Origin: Clostridiales bacterium
GTDB taxonomy: Bacteria > Bacillota > Clostridia > Oscillospirales > Ruminococcaceae
Assembly: GCA_012518465.1 (NCBI GenBank)
Contig: JAAYSD010000052.1
Span: forward strand, 1-50,912
Length of the DNA: 50,912 nucleotides
Direction of reading: 5' to 3'
Shown: positions 20,601 through 29,603 of the stretch, piece after piece
Layout of the letters: each line of letters starts with the position of its first letter
How positions within the stretch are numbered: position 1 is the first letter of the stretch
Program-made: the position numbers and the translations under genes
Notes under the pieces: model-generated
Seen by the model: the letters and a program-made list of their open reading frames with translations, nothing else
Told to the model about the DNA's origin: nothing
Database searches by the model: none

Positions 20601-21418
20601 CCAAAACGGGATAAGTCATAACGTCTTGCATCAAAAAACAAATTATTTAGATGATTCTGAGCCGATTCTATTGTAGGCAATTCACCCGGACGCAGCTTTT
20701 TATATACCTCAAGCAAAGCCTCTTCAGTATTTTTAGTAACATCCTTTTGCTCAATAGTTTCGACAATACGGACATCTTCACCGAACATATCCTTTAAATC
20801 CTGATCAGTACAGATGCCAATCGCTCTTAAAAATGTAGTGATTGGTATTTTCCTGTTTTTATCAATCCTGACATACACGACATCATTTGAGTCCATCTCG
20901 TATTCCAGCCATGCACCACGATTAGGTATAACAGTGGTCTTAAACAGTTTTTTACCTGTCTTATCATAATCAAAACCGTAATAAACGCCAGGAGATCGCA
21001 CAAGCTGTGATACGATTACACGCTCAGCACCGTTGATAACAAAAGTACCTGTATCCGTCATCACTGGGAAATCTCCCATAAAAATTTCATTGTCGATATA
21101 CTCGCCGGTTTCCTGATTGAGAAGCCTTGCAGTTACTCTCAACGGGGCAGAATAAGTTGCATCTCTTTCTTTACACTCCTCGATGGAGTATTTAGGGTTT
21201 TCATCAATACGGTATCCCGTAAAGGATAAAACATATTTGCCATTAGCATCAGTAATAGATGCTACATCATTAAATACTTCCTTAATACCCTCCTCAATAA
21301 ACCATTTGTACGAATTTTTCTGAACTTCAATCAGATTGGGCATTTCCAGAACTTCGTTTATTTTAGCAAAGCTCATTCTAGTGGTTTTACCCAATGTTAC
21401 AGGCTTGACATTCACCAT
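17666..21418 (-). CDS. rpoB: RNA polymerase beta subunit with long acidic tail
   Basis: 1250 residues from ATG 21418 ([17 protein letters not shown]); the ribosome site AAGGAG is 11 bases upstream. A TTG one codon earlier or a GTG overlapping the ribosome site are weaker choices. The rifampicin region is wild type ([20 protein letters not shown], then [10 protein letters not shown]). The catalytic lysine region and the [23 protein letters not shown] segment are present. The last 66 residues are extraordinarily acidic, more than half Asp or Glu, longer than the acidic tail of B. subtilis RpoB. Heads the rpoB-rpoC unit with its own consensus promoter at 21712-21740; rplJ and rplL, the usual upstream partners, are absent. 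Confidence 0.98.
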   Translation of the reverse strand: MVNVKPVTLGKTTRMSFAKINEVLEMPNLIEVQKNSYKWFIEEGIKEVFNDVASITDANGKYVLSFTGYRIDENPKYSIEECKERDATYSAPLRVTARLLNQETGEYIDNEIFMGDFPVMTDTGTFVINGAERVIVSQLVRSPGVYYGFDYDKTGKKLFKTTVIPNRGAWLEYEMDSNDVVYVRIDKNRKIPITTFLRAIGICTDQDLKDMFGEDVRIVETIEQKDVTKNTEEALLEVYKKLRPGELPTIESAQNHLNNLFFDARRYDLSRFGRYKYNKKLGIAGRIAGHKAAQAIINPLTGEIMAEEGAEINNELANKIQDAGVMEAMVYVEEKAVKVVGNGMVNLDDFIDIDDPKELGINEKVSFRVLKTILENAPSDEVKRVVMEKASDLVPMYITLDDIFASISYFINLCDGVGVIDDIDHLGNRRIRSAGELLQNQFRIGFARMERVIRERMGLQAQDQERISPSSLVNIRPVVASIKEFFGSSPLSQFMDQNNPLAELTHKRRLSALGPGGLSRDRAGFEVRDVHYSHYGRMCPIETPEGPNIGLISYLATFARINEYGFIEAPYRKVDKATGKVLDEVVYMTADVEDIYVVAQANEELDENGCFARPRVNARYQDLILEVEREQVEYMDVSPKMVVSVATAMIPFLENDDANRALMGANMQRQAVPLMITDNPIIGTGMEYKAAIDSGVVVLSKADGRVSRVSADEIVVVDEKGVEHKHRLIKFKRSNQGTCINQKPIVSKGDKVKKGTVIADGPATKDGEISLGKNALIGFMTWEGYNYEDAVLINEKLVYDDVFTSIHIEEYELECRDTKLGPEEITRDIPNLSEDALKDLDDRGIIRIGAEVHSGDILVGKVTPKGETELTAEERLLRAIFGEKAREVRDNSLRVPHGEAGIVVDVKVFTRENSSELSPGVNEVVRCYIAQKRKISVGDKMAGRHGNKGVVSRILPQEDMPFLEDGTPLDIVLNPLGVPSRMNVGQVLEVHLGYAAKVLGWKVMTPVFDGAHESDIRACLQMAGMGEDGKVQLIDGRSGEKFDSPVTVGYMYYLKLHHLVDDKIHARSTGPYSLVTQQPLGGKAQFGGQRFGEMEVWALEAYGAAYTLQEILTVKSDDVVGRVKTYEAIVKGQEVPKAGVPESFKVLIKELQSLGLDVKVLDEKQEEIDLKQQFEEDEDIGIAPVDDGFEYVANEDEINEAFSIEDAEEIDDDDDILDDEEDVEDDLFDDDEADADFGIDELDSTDDSDE

Positions 21419-21518
21419 CAACAGGTTCACTCCTTAAATATTATGGACATTTTCGGGTAATACTTTATATAATAATCTATAAAACAAATTATTTATAAAG
21501 CAAATAAATATTAACAGA

Positions 21519-21621
21519 CAGCTTATCCGGTAAAATTAAAGTCGAAAAGTCAGGACATTCCTATTTTAATTTTGGAATACCCCAACTACTGCTATATAAT
21601 TTTAAACAAGCTGATAAGCTG
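21519..21621 (-). promoter_or_regulatory. Structured element in the rpoB leader
   Basis: The mRNA leader (about 290 bases) contains two nested exact inverted repeats: outer CAGCTTATC/GATAAGCTG (21519-21527 with 21613-21621) and inner AAAATTAAA/TTTAATTTT (21532-21540 with 21565-21573). Together they fold the middle of the leader into one extended helix. No known riboswitch class was recognised. No other feature is seen in the gap 21419-21903 besides the promoter and the downstream-gene terminator. Confidence 0.5.
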
Positions 21622-21711
21622 AATATGCTGCAATTCAACAGAAAAGGCAAATTTTCCACATCCTTGACCGATTGACATAACGCATATATATCCATTATGA
21701 TACATTGTATT

Positions 21712-21740
21712 ATTATATACTTGTTTTTTTCTTTTGTCAA
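21712..21740 (-). promoter_or_regulatory. Consensus promoter of rpoB-rpoC
   Basis: On the minus strand TTGACA, 17-base spacer, TATAAT, a perfect match. Expected start near 21705, so the rpoB mRNA has an untranslated leader of about 287 bases. Confidence 0.9.
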
Positions 21741-21846
21741 GGGGCATTAAGCTTGTTTTTTTAAAAAATTTTTCTTTTCGTCAAATTATTCAACATAAAA
21801 ATATTTTAATCGATTTTTTATATAAATTTAACAAATAAAAGCACTC

Positions 21847-21878
21847 GTTCCGTGCAAAAAATTACATTCACACGGAAC
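21847..21878 (-). terminator. Probable terminator of the SCP2-domain gene
   Basis: GTTCCGTG/CACGGAAC, 8 base pairs with a 16-base loop, 26 bases after the stop codon; on the minus strand it is followed by GAGTGCTTTTATTTG. Moderately strong. Confidence 0.65.
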
Positions 21879-21903
21879 ACCTATATAAGAATTGATATTT
21901 AAA

Positions 21904-22350
21904 TTATTTTAAAACGCTCAAAAGCTTAACAGCCTTTGCCACATCACCATATACATGAACTTTCCCTTTGTTAAAAAGCTCTAAAAAGCTTGCCTGCTTG
22001 GCTCTGACAAGCTCAAGTGACTGTGAATCAAGCATAACCACAATATCCTTATCCACATAATCATAAGGCTCAACTGCCACTGTCCCATCGATAATCTCTA
22101 TGTAGAAAATCCCTGCGGCATCACCTGTTAAAGTGACTTCTGCTGATATTTTATCAGTAATTTTTTTAACTGAGGTCTGTTTAATAGATTTTCTCACAAA
22201 CTCAACAGCAGAATGAAAGTCAAGAGGCTTTAATTCCCTTTTCCTTGGTGCTGTTTTTGCAACAGCCTTTTTAACAGATGGCTTTTGTGCCTTCTCACCA
22301 CTTACAGTCATGCCTTCACTCTTTTTGACTACTTCTTTTTTATTTGCCAT
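21904..22350 (-). CDS. SCP2 sterol-transfer-like domain protein with basic N-terminal tail
   Basis: 148 residues from ATG 22350, chosen because GAAAGGA lies eight bases before it; an upstream in-frame start lacks a ribosome site. Residues 1-42 are lysine- and alanine-rich (KKAVAKTAPRKRELKP), like a histone H1-type tail and probably disordered. From about residue 45 the sequence fits the SCP2 fold: ISAEVTLTGDAAGIFYIEI, then DIVVMLDSQSLELVRA, and the final NKGKVHVYGDVAKAVKL. SCP2 domains bind lipids or serve as substrate-holding scaffolds; the bacterial single-domain forms have no fixed function. Located alone between rpoB and the purine operon on the same strand. Role not known. Confidence 0.75.
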   Translation of the reverse strand: MANKKEVVKKSEGMTVSGEKAQKPSVKKAVAKTAPRKRELKPLDFHSAVEFVRKSIKQTSVKKITDKISAEVTLTGDAAGIFYIEIIDGTVAVEPYDYVDKDIVVMLDSQSLELVRAKQASFLELFNKGKVHVYGDVAKAVKLLSVLK

Positions 22351-22473
22351 GATTACATCCTTTCTCCAAATCATAAATAAAAATATATAAATCAGAAATG
22401 ATTGCCACATTTATCTTAGCACAATAAAAACTAAAAATCAAGCTTTTTACAAAAAATAAACAAAATCTAAATA

Positions 22474-22507
22474 TAAAAAATAAAATGTTGTTCGAAAATC
22501 ATTTTAT
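22474..22507 (-). terminator. Terminator of the purine operon
   Basis: ATAAAATG/CATTTTAT stem of 8 base pairs with a 12-base loop, followed on the minus strand by TTTTTT, just after the purD stop. Confidence 0.8.
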
Positions 22508-22517
22508 TAAAAAAGGT

Positions 22518-23792
22518 TTATAATGCTTTTTTGCCAATATCTTTTCTAAAATGCATTTTTTCAAACTTGATTCTCTCACAAGCCCTATATGCTGCTTCAA
22601 CACTTTCAGATAAAGTACTTGCTCTGCAAGTAACTCCAAGTACCCTGCCGCCGTTTGTAAGATATTTGTTTCCCTCTTTCACCGTTCCCGCATGATAAAC
22701 GTATGATGAAGAATCATCTAGCTGCCCATCCGAGTTAAAGCCGACAATTTCCTTGCCAGTCTGATATTTTTCAGGATAACCTCCGCTTGCCAAAACTACA
22801 CAAGCACAAGCGCCATCATGCCATTGCACATCTATATCTTTTAATCTCTTTTTCCAGATAGCCTCCATTATCTCAACTAAATCAGTTTTAAGCATGGGTA
22901 GGACAACCTGTGCCTCTGGGTCGCCAAAGCGAGCGTTGTATTCAATTACCTTAACCCCTTGTGGAGTAATCATAAGACCAAAATATAGACAACCTCTAAA
23001 AGTTCTACCCTCTTTGTTCATAGCATTAATTGTAGGTATGAATATTTTTTCCAGCGCTTCCTTTTCAACCTCTTTGGTATAAAAAGGATTTGGAGCAATA
23101 GTACCCATTCCCCCAGTATTCAATCCTTTATCATCATCATAAGCTCTCTTATGGTCCATTGAGGAAACCATAGGCACTACACTTTCACCATCGGTGAAAG
23201 CAAGCACAGTAACCTCAGGTCCACTAAGAAATTCCTCTATAACAATTTTCTTAGAACTGTCGCCGAATTTTCTCTCATTAAGCATTGAATTTACAGCCTG
23301 CTGTGCCTCTTCAAAATCATTAGCAATAATAACGCCCTTACCCAAAGCAAGGCCATCAGCTTTTATTACAATTGGATATGAGTTTTTAGCTTTAATATAT
23401 TCAATAGCCTTTTCGTAGCTTTCAAAGATTTCATAGTCGGCTGTTGGGATACCATATTTTTTCATTAATGCCTTTGAAAAAACCTTACTGCTCTCTATGA
23501 TTGCAGCATTTGCCCTAGGACCAAAGGTTTTAATTCCATCCTTGTTCAGCTCATCTACCATTCCCATGGCAAGAGGGTCATCAGGTGCTACAAAAACATA
23601 ATCAACAGCTAATTGTTTAGCAAGCTTTTTCATTCCCTCAATATCTGTTGCCTTTACATCAAAGCACTCTGCTAGAGCTGATATTCCACCATTTCCGGGG
23701 GTACAGTATATTTTTTCAACTCTTTTTGATTGGCTGAGCGAACGAATAATAGCATGCTCTCTTCCACCGCTGCCTACTACAAGTATTTTCAT
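22518..23792 (-). CDS. purD: Phosphoribosylamine-glycine ligase (GAR synthetase)
   Basis: 424 residues, normal length. Starts MKILVVGSGGREHAIIRSL, the typical PurD N-domain loop. The ATP-grasp centre shows KADGLALGKGVIIA near 144-157 and GCLYFGLMITPQGVKVIEYNARFGDPEAQ near 266-294 with the metal-binding Glu and Asn. Joins glycine to 5-phosphoribosylamine, step 2 of IMP synthesis. Last gene of the purine operon; its ATG overlaps the stop of the YjbR-type gene by four bases (ATGA), so they are coupled. Terminator at 22474. Confidence 0.98.
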   Translation of the reverse strand: MKILVVGSGGREHAIIRSLSQSKRVEKIYCTPGNGGISALAECFDVKATDIEGMKKLAKQLAVDYVFVAPDDPLAMGMVDELNKDGIKTFGPRANAAIIESSKVFSKALMKKYGIPTADYEIFESYEKAIEYIKAKNSYPIVIKADGLALGKGVIIANDFEEAQQAVNSMLNERKFGDSSKKIVIEEFLSGPEVTVLAFTDGESVVPMVSSMDHKRAYDDDKGLNTGGMGTIAPNPFYTKEVEKEALEKIFIPTINAMNKEGRTFRGCLYFGLMITPQGVKVIEYNARFGDPEAQVVLPMLKTDLVEIMEAIWKKRLKDIDVQWHDGACACVVLASGGYPEKYQTGKEIVGFNSDGQLDDSSSYVYHAGTVKEGNKYLTNGGRVLGVTCRASTLSESVEAAYRACERIKFEKMHFRKDIGKKAL

Positions 23793-24166
23793 AATTTGTC
23801 CTCCAATTCAGCTTTTACCTTCTTGGTTAAAGAATTATAAATAAGAGAATATCCTTCATCAATCATATTTTTAATTATTTCAAAAGGAACACTACCACTC
23901 ACCTCGATACTGCTCCAATGAGTTTTATTCATATAATATCCCTCTTTAATATCGGGTGAATATTGATTTCTCAGCACAAGATTTGTTGCCGGCGTGCATT
24001 TTATGGTAATAAGGGGGTTTTCTCCATTGTCGCCACAAAAAGCAGCAAACATTTTCCCGCCAACCTTATACCTGTCCCAGCCCCACTCTTCCTTAAAGTC
24101 ATACGTCACATAAGGTTTTGAAAAAATATAGCCTTCAAGCTCGGGGTATTTTTCTCTTATTTTCAT
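23789..24166 (-). CDS. MmcQ/YjbR family protein
   Basis: 125 residues. Matches the MmcQ/YjbR (CyaY-like fold) family: KMFAAFCGDNGENPLITIKC in the middle, PDIKEGYYMNKTHWSSIEVSG, and the C-terminal IKNMIDEGYSLIYNSLTKK. Members bind DNA in vitro in some cases, but no clear function is established. Placed inside the purine operon between the AICAR transformylase gene and purD, with AAAAGGAG ribosome site and a four-base overlap into purD. Cotranscription with purine genes is clear; a functional link is not. Confidence 0.82.
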   Translation of the reverse strand: MKIREKYPELEGYIFSKPYVTYDFKEEWGWDRYKVGGKMFAAFCGDNGENPLITIKCTPATNLVLRNQYSPDIKEGYYMNKTHWSSIEVSGSVPFEIIKNMIDEGYSLIYNSLTKKVKAELEDKL

Positions 24167-24186
24167 ACAGCTCCTTTTACATATCC

Positions 24187-25362
24187 TTAATGATGAAACA
24201 GCCTAATACCAGTAAATGCCATGGAGATTCCGTATTTATTGCAAGCATCAATAACTAAATCATCTCGGATAGAGCCTCCAGGCTGTACAATGTATTTTAC
24301 TCCGGATTTCACTGCTCGGTCAATATTATCCGAAAACGGGAAAAATGCATCAGAGCCAAGGCTAACATTGTTAAATGTAGATAGCCATTCACGCTTTTCC
24401 TCTTTGGTAAATACTTCAGGCTTTTCAGAAAATACTGTTTCCCAGATACCATCAGCAAGCACGTCCATATAATCATCAGAAATATATACATCAATTGCAT
24501 TATCCCTATTAGGACGGGAAATATCCTCTCTGAATTTCAAATCAAGCACCTTTGGTGCCTGCCTTAAATACCAGTTATCAGCCTTTTGACCTGCAAGACG
24601 TGTACAATGGATTCTGCTTTGCTGACCTGCGCCTATTCCAATAGCTTGGCCATCCTTTACATAACAAACAGAATTTGACTGCGTGTATTTTAAAGTAATC
24701 AATGAAAGCAGCAAATCATTCATAGCATTTTCAGGAATCTCCTTATTTTCAGTTACTATATTACTAATAAGCTGTTTATTAATTTTGAGGTTGTTTCTTC
24801 CTTGCTCAAAGGTAATGCCAAAAACCTGCTTATGCTCAATCTCATCGGGAACATAATTTTCATCGATTTTAATAATATTATAGTTGCCTTTTCTCTTTGA
24901 TTTAAGAATTTCCAAAGCACCCTGTGTATAATTAGGAGCAATCACTCCATCTGATATTTCATGCTTAATAAGCAAGGCTGTGCTTTCATCACAAGTATCG
25001 GATAATGCAATAAAATCCCCGAAAGAAGACATTCTGTCAGCGCCTCTTGCTCTTGCATAGGCACAGGCTAAAGGTGAAAGCTGGGCATCATCTTCAACCC
25101 AATATATTTTTCTCAAAGTATCATTTAATGGCAAGCCTAAAGCAGCACCGGCAGGAGAAACATGCTTAAATGAAGTAGCCGCAGGCAATGAAGTAGCCTC
25201 CTTAAGCTCTTTTACAAGCTGATAAGCATTAAAAGCATCAAGCAAATTTATGTACCCCGGATTGCCGCTAAGCACTTCTATGGGCAATTCCCTTTCCGAA
25301 AAAATTCTAGCAGGCTTTTGATTAGGATTACATCCGTATTTAAGCATTAATTCCTTTGCCAT
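24187..25362 (-). CDS. Stand-alone AICAR formyltransferase (AICAR transformylase)
   Basis: 391 residues. It covers only the AICAR transformylase part of PurH: LKYGCNPNQKPA at the start, KHVSPAGAALG near 66-76 (catalytic Lys-His), RADRMSSFGDFIALS near 105-120, then GQQSRIHCTRLAGQKAD near 247-263 and SDAFFPFSDNIDRA near 340-353. The MGS-like IMP cyclohydrolase domain of normal PurH is absent. A stand-alone form of this length is known from several Clostridia. It transfers the formyl group from 10-formyl-THF to AICAR; the following ring closure is supplied by the PurO-type gene directly upstream, which overlaps it by 16 bases. GGAGG ribosome site. Confidence 0.93.
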   Translation of the reverse strand: MAKELMLKYGCNPNQKPARIFSERELPIEVLSGNPGYINLLDAFNAYQLVKELKEATSLPAATSFKHVSPAGAALGLPLNDTLRKIYWVEDDAQLSPLACAYARARGADRMSSFGDFIALSDTCDESTALLIKHEISDGVIAPNYTQGALEILKSKRKGNYNIIKIDENYVPDEIEHKQVFGITFEQGRNNLKINKQLISNIVTENKEIPENAMNDLLLSLITLKYTQSNSVCYVKDGQAIGIGAGQQSRIHCTRLAGQKADNWYLRQAPKVLDLKFREDISRPNRDNAIDVYISDDYMDVLADGIWETVFSEKPEVFTKEEKREWLSTFNNVSLGSDAFFPFSDNIDRAVKSGVKYIVQPGGSIRDDLVIDACNKYGISMAFTGIRLFHH

Positions 25363-26087
25363 TTTTCTATACCTCCACCATTTTTATTGATAATAATATT
25401 TTCCGACTCAAAGCTTTCTATATCAATTAAAGAAGCATATAAAGATACCTTATTATCATTATTTATTGAATGAAAAATACGCTCGGCATATTTCTCTAAG
25501 CTGTCTATTTCTGGGATTTCAATGCATACAGGCTCTCCCTCAAAGCTTGGAACAGGATCCCCATCACATTTATATGTGTGAATAAAATGTCCTTTTGCTT
25601 TAATAGGAATATTATATTCATAAAAAAATCTTAGACAAGTTTCTCCCTCGCCCTCGCTTTTAAGAATAGACAGCTTGTACTCAAACCTTTTTTCAAAGCT
25701 CATAATACCAGAGATTCTTGGAGTGAATATAGGTGGGTCAGGCTCAAACCTTCTAGTCCTCAAAGCTTCCTCAAAGGTTCCTCCATTATGCAAAAAGTCA
25801 CAAATAGTATCCGTTTGGTCACCGTTAGTAACTATTATATTTTTATCAAAGGTTCTTACAGGATTATAAATAACAAGTGAAGGGTCGGAGAGCTTTTCAG
25901 GCTCAAAGGCCTGAGTCTTTATTCCGTCATCAGTTATACTGAAAATTCTATTGCGTGAATTTTCACTCCTGCCCATTATAAAATAAACACAAACTGCTTT
26001 TTTCCCATCATGAGTAAGACCTATTAATATTCCTCTGCCGGGATAAGCATTATTCTTTAGCAACTCATTAAAGCTTTGGGTTTTCAT
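25347..26087 (-). CDS. purO: IMP cyclohydrolase, archaeal PurO type
   Basis: 246 residues. The N-terminal half fits the PurO-type IMP cyclohydrolase: YPGRGILIGLTHDGKKAV near 15-32, FIMGRSENSRNRIFS near 37-51, IYNPVRTF near 73-80 and VTNGDQTDTICDFL near 86-99. This family closes the purine ring from FAICAR to IMP, normally done in bacteria by the N-terminal PurH domain, which is missing from this operon. It overlaps the AICAR transformylase gene, so the last two steps are encoded by two separate coupled genes. GGAGGAG ribosome site. Slightly longer than archaeal PurO (about 200 residues), with extra sequence at the C-terminus. The call rests on motif recognition. Confidence 0.85.
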   Translation of the reverse strand: MKTQSFNELLKNNAYPGRGILIGLTHDGKKAVCVYFIMGRSENSRNRIFSITDDGIKTQAFEPEKLSDPSLVIYNPVRTFDKNIIVTNGDQTDTICDFLHNGGTFEEALRTRRFEPDPPIFTPRISGIMSFEKRFEYKLSILKSEGEGETCLRFFYEYNIPIKAKGHFIHTYKCDGDPVPSFEGEPVCIEIPEIDSLEKYAERIFHSINNDNKVSLYASLIDIESFESENIIINKNGGGIEKWQRN

Positions 26088-26100
26088 ATCTCCTCCGTTA

Positions 26101-26886
26101 TTACTTATCGCTCTTTATCTTGCTGCTATTAATATCTTCTTCTGAATCATCAATATCAGCAATATCATCAATCGCACAATCAACACAGCATCTGCCTACA
26201 AGCTCCACATCTTTAAAATCGCTGTTTTTTATAAACTTTTCATAAATTTCAGCATCCGTAAGCTTTTTTTCCTTTTCATCCATACATTTATCCTCCATTA
26301 AATCACTACATACCTTTTCCACAGCCTGTGGAAGTATAATCCACTCAGCCTGTTCCATCACCCGCTTTTGCAAGCTTTCAGGTGTATCATTTTCAAGCAC
26401 CTCAACCGCTTTTTGAAAAATGATTTTTCCACCGTCAACAATTTCATTTACATAATGCACAGTAGCACCTGTTATCTTTACGCCATAGTCAAGAGCCGCC
26501 CTATGCACATTTAAGCCATACATTCCCTCGCCGCAAAAGGAAGGAATAAGCGAAGGATGAACGTTAATAATCCTATTTTCAAAGGCTCTTGGAATACATT
26601 CATCAAGCACTGACATAAAGCCGGCTAAAACAATAACATCAAGATTATTCTTCTTCAGTTCCCCAAGCAAAGCTAAGCTATACTGATGAGAATCGCAATA
26701 ATCCTTTCTGGCAAGAACAGTTGTATTTATACCAGCCTTTTCAGCCCTTTTTAATGCAAAAGCATCATTTTTCGATGAAATCACAAGCACTATTTCACCG
26801 CTTTTTATAATCTTTTCCTGTGCGTCTATCAAAGCCTGAAGATTAGTGCCGGACCCCGAAACCAAAACACCTATACGTTTTTTCAT
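26101..26886 (-). CDS. purN: GAR formyltransferase with cysteine-containing C-terminal extension
   Basis: 261 residues; PurN is normally about 190-210. Core 1-193: RIGVLVSGSGTNLQAL at 4-19, INVHPSLIPSF at 107-117 with catalytic Asn108 and His110, and GATVHYVNEIVDGGKII near 140-156 with Asp151. Transfers formyl from 10-formyl-THF to GAR, step 3 of IMP synthesis. Residues 194-261 are additional: acidic, with a predicted helical KKLTDAEIYEKFIKN stretch, CCVDC at 233-237 and a D/E-rich end. This tail has no relation to PurN that I recognise. Fourteen bases separate it from the IMP cyclohydrolase gene downstream, and 53 from purM upstream. Confidence 0.93.
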   Translation of the reverse strand: MKKRIGVLVSGSGTNLQALIDAQEKIIKSGEIVLVISSKNDAFALKRAEKAGINTTVLARKDYCDSHQYSLALLGELKKNNLDVIVLAGFMSVLDECIPRAFENRIINVHPSLIPSFCGEGMYGLNVHRAALDYGVKITGATVHYVNEIVDGGKIIFQKAVEVLENDTPESLQKRVMEQAEWIILPQAVEKVCSDLMEDKCMDEKEKKLTDAEIYEKFIKNSDFKDVELVGRCCVDCAIDDIADIDDSEEDINSSKIKSDK

Positions 26887-26939
26887 ACCACACCTATGCT
26901 TTTGCGGAATGTAAATTCATCACATCCCGCATTATTCAT

Positions 26940-27971
26940 TTATTCTATAATTACACCCTCATCAGAGGAAATTATTTCGCCTATTATCCTCGCATCTTCA
27001 CCACAAGAATTAAGCACAGAAAGAGCTGTATCCGCTTCATCCTTAGAAACAACAATCACCATTCCAATACCCATATTAAAGGTATTAAACATATCTCTTT
27101 GAGATATTCTCCCCGTCGATGAAATAAGCTTAAATATTTCAGGTATTTCAAAGCTTGATAAGTCAATTTTAGCAGTTAAATCATCAGGCAATGCACGAGG
27201 AATATTCTCATAAAAGCCGCCCCCTGTTATATGAGAAATCGACTTAACTTCTACCTTTTCAAGTAAAGCAAGTACAGATTTTACATAAATTTTTGTTGGT
27301 TCAAGCAAAGCTTGACCAATAGTACCCCCTAGTTCATCAATATGCCTGTTAGCAACATCTTCACTAAGATTAAATACCTTTCTCACAAGGGAAAATCCAT
27401 TGGAATGTACTCCACTAGAGGCAAGTCCTAATACAATATCACCTGCTCTAACATTAGCGCTGTCAAGAATTTTACTTTTCTCAACTATTCCTGTCGCATA
27501 GCCCGCTACATCATATTCACCGACAGGATAAAAGCCCGGCATTTCTGCTGTTTCTCCTCCTATTAAGGCACAACCAGACATCTGACAGCCATCAGCAATC
27601 CCCTTTACGATTTGAGCCACCTGCTCGGGATAATTCTTACCGACTGCAATATAATCCAAAAAGAACAATGGCTTTGCACCTGCACAAACAATATCATTTA
27701 CGCACATTGCAACAGCATCTATACCAATGGTATCATGTTTGTTCATAAGAAAAGCCAGCTTTAGCTTTGTGCCTACGCCATCAGTACCACTGACAAGCAC
27801 GGGATTTTTATATCCTTGGGGCAGCTCAAACATACCACCAAATCCACCAAGACCCGATAGTACTCCCTTTGTTCTTGTCCTTTCAACATGCTCCTTCATC
27901 AATTTTACTGATTCATATCCTGCGGTAACATCAACGCCTGCATTTTTATAACTCTCGCTAAAACTTTTCAC
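26940..27971 (-). CDS. purM: Phosphoribosylformylglycinamidine cyclo-ligase (AIR synthetase)
   Basis: 343 residues, starting at GTG 27971 with GGGAG six bases before. Typical Pur[18 protein letters not shown] at the N-terminus, [15 protein letters not shown] near 60-74 (ATP site), [25 protein letters not shown] near 84-108, [12 protein letters not shown] near 136-147. Makes AIR from FGAM, step 5. Between purF and purN in the operon. Ends with SSDEGVIIE. Nothing unusual. Confidence 0.98.
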   Translation of the reverse strand: MKSFSESYKNAGVDVTAGYESVKLMKEHVERTRTKGVLSGLGGFGGMFELPQGYKNPVLVSGTDGVGTKLKLAFLMNKHDTIGIDAVAMCVNDIVCAGAKPLFFLDYIAVGKNYPEQVAQIVKGIADGCQMSGCALIGGETAEMPGFYPVGEYDVAGYATGIVEKSKILDSANVRAGDIVLGLASSGVHSNGFSLVRKVFNLSEDVANRHIDELGGTIGQALLEPTKIYVKSVLALLEKVEVKSISHITGGGFYENIPRALPDDLTAKIDLSSFEIPEIFKLISSTGRISQRDMFNTFNMGIGMVIVVSKDEADTALSVLNSCGEDARIIGEIISSDEGVIIE

Positions 27972-28053
27972 ACTTTACTCCCTTTCCTTGCCACTTGATA
28001 TATTATGTCATTAACAAGATGAATTCAAGATGATTAAAATTATATTAAAATAC

Positions 28054-29541
28054 TTATTTTGATTTAACTATGTTTTTACCGTAAACCTCCATGCATTCTT
28101 CATCACCGTCACATACGTAAGGAATCTTACTCTCAAACTTATCCTTTTCGATTTTTTCAGGAACATTTACCGGATATTCTCCCGTAAAACAGCCCACACA
28201 AAATTTGCACTGTGCATTTTTAGCAATTTTCTTAATACCATCAATGCTTAAATATCCTAAGGAATCAACACTAATATGCTGCGCTATTTCCTCTACGCTT
28301 TTATGATTAGCAATAAGCTTGTCCTTATCATCTATATCCGTACCAAAATAACATTCACTGATAAAAGGCGGTGAGGAAATCCTCATATGCACCTCAGTAG
28401 CACCGGCATTTTTTATAAGCTGAACAATATTGCCGCTTGTAGTACCTCTTACAATACTATCGTCAATAAGCACAACCTTTTTACCTCTAACCACTTCAGC
28501 AACTACATTAAGCTTAATTTTTACGGAATTTTCTCTCATTCCTTGTGAAGGCTGAATAAAAGTCCTTCCGACATAACGATTTTTTACAAAACCTATTTCA
28601 TAAGGAATACCACTTTCCTGAGCAAAACCCAAAGCAGCATCAAGTCCACTATCAGGCACACCGATAACTACATCAGCATCAACGGGATGCTCCTTAGCTA
28701 AAAATTTTCCCGCTCTTATCCTTGCCTCATGCACACTAGAACCTGCAATAACTGAATCCGGTCTAGCAAAATATACAAACTCAAAAACACAAAGGCTAGT
28801 ATTTTCATAGCTAGAGCAATGCGTATTAATGGATCTTAATCCATTTTTATCAATGACAACAATCTCACCCGGCGCAACATCCCTTAAAAACATTGCACCA
28901 ATACTATCTAAAGCACAAGTTTCAGATGCAATAACATATCCGCCCTCAGGCAATGTGCCTATGCATAAAGGCCTAAATCCATTAGGATCTCTTGCAGCAA
29001 TAAGTTTTTGAGGTGACATAACAGCCAAGGAATATGCACCTTTTATTTTGTACATTGCTCTTTCTACTGCTTCCTCAATTGACTTGCTCTTCAGCCTTTG
29101 CTCAGTAATAGCGTATGAAATAACCTCCGTATCATTTGTCGTATGGAATATCCCTCCATTCATTTCAAATTCCAGTCTTAGCTCATTAGCATTAATTAAA
29201 TTGCCATTATGAGCAATAGCCATAGGTCCTTTAATATGGCGAACAAGCAAGGGCTGAGAATTAGCCTTGCTGCTGTTTCCCGTTGTAGAATATCTCACAT
29301 GGCCTAGTGAAATCCTTCCCTTACCAAGCCTTTGCAAAACTTCACTATTAAAGACTTCATTAACAAGTCCAACATCACGATAATCACTGAAAACTCCATC
29401 ATCATTTACTACAATGCCGCAGTTTTCCTGTCCTCGATGCTGAAGTGCATATAAAGCAAAATAAGTGGAAGTGGCTATATCTGTCTTTTTGTTTGTATAA
29501 ATTCCAAAAACACCACATTCTTCATGAAGAGAATTAAACAT
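28054..29541 (-). CDS. purF: Amidophosphoribosyltransferase (glutamine PRPP amidotransferase)
   Basis: 495 residues from ATG 29541, preceded by AAAGGA at good distance; an in-frame TTG at 29556 has no such site. MFNSLHEE precedes Cys9 (CGVFGIY), so an 8-residue propeptide must be removed to expose the N-terminal nucleophile, as in the B. subtilis type. The PRPP loop VVLIDDSIVRGTTSGNI lies near residue 360. Cysteines in SLCVFEFVYF, FISECYF and CKFCVGCFTG are the ligands expected for the oxygen-sensitive [4Fe-4S] cluster of this subgroup. Commits PRPP to purine synthesis. 82 bases before purM. Confidence 0.97.
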   Translation of the reverse strand: MFNSLHEECGVFGIYTNKKTDIATSTYFALYALQHRGQENCGIVVNDDGVFSDYRDVGLVNEVFNSEVLQRLGKGRISLGHVRYSTTGNSSKANSQPLLVRHIKGPMAIAHNGNLINANELRLEFEMNGGIFHTTNDTEVISYAITEQRLKSKSIEEAVERAMYKIKGAYSLAVMSPQKLIAARDPNGFRPLCIGTLPEGGYVIASETCALDSIGAMFLRDVAPGEIVVIDKNGLRSINTHCSSYENTSLCVFEFVYFARPDSVIAGSSVHEARIRAGKFLAKEHPVDADVVIGVPDSGLDAALGFAQESGIPYEIGFVKNRYVGRTFIQPSQGMRENSVKIKLNVVAEVVRGKKVVLIDDSIVRGTTSGNIVQLIKNAGATEVHMRISSPPFISECYFGTDIDDKDKLIANHKSVEEIAQHISVDSLGYLSIDGIKKIAKNAQCKFCVGCFTGEYPVNVPEKIEKDKFESKIPYVCDGDEECMEVYGKNIVKSK

Positions 29542-29603
29542 ACTATTCCTTTTCAATAAATTGTTTTTATTGTTTTTCCCAATTATTTCAAAAATATTAG
29601 ATA

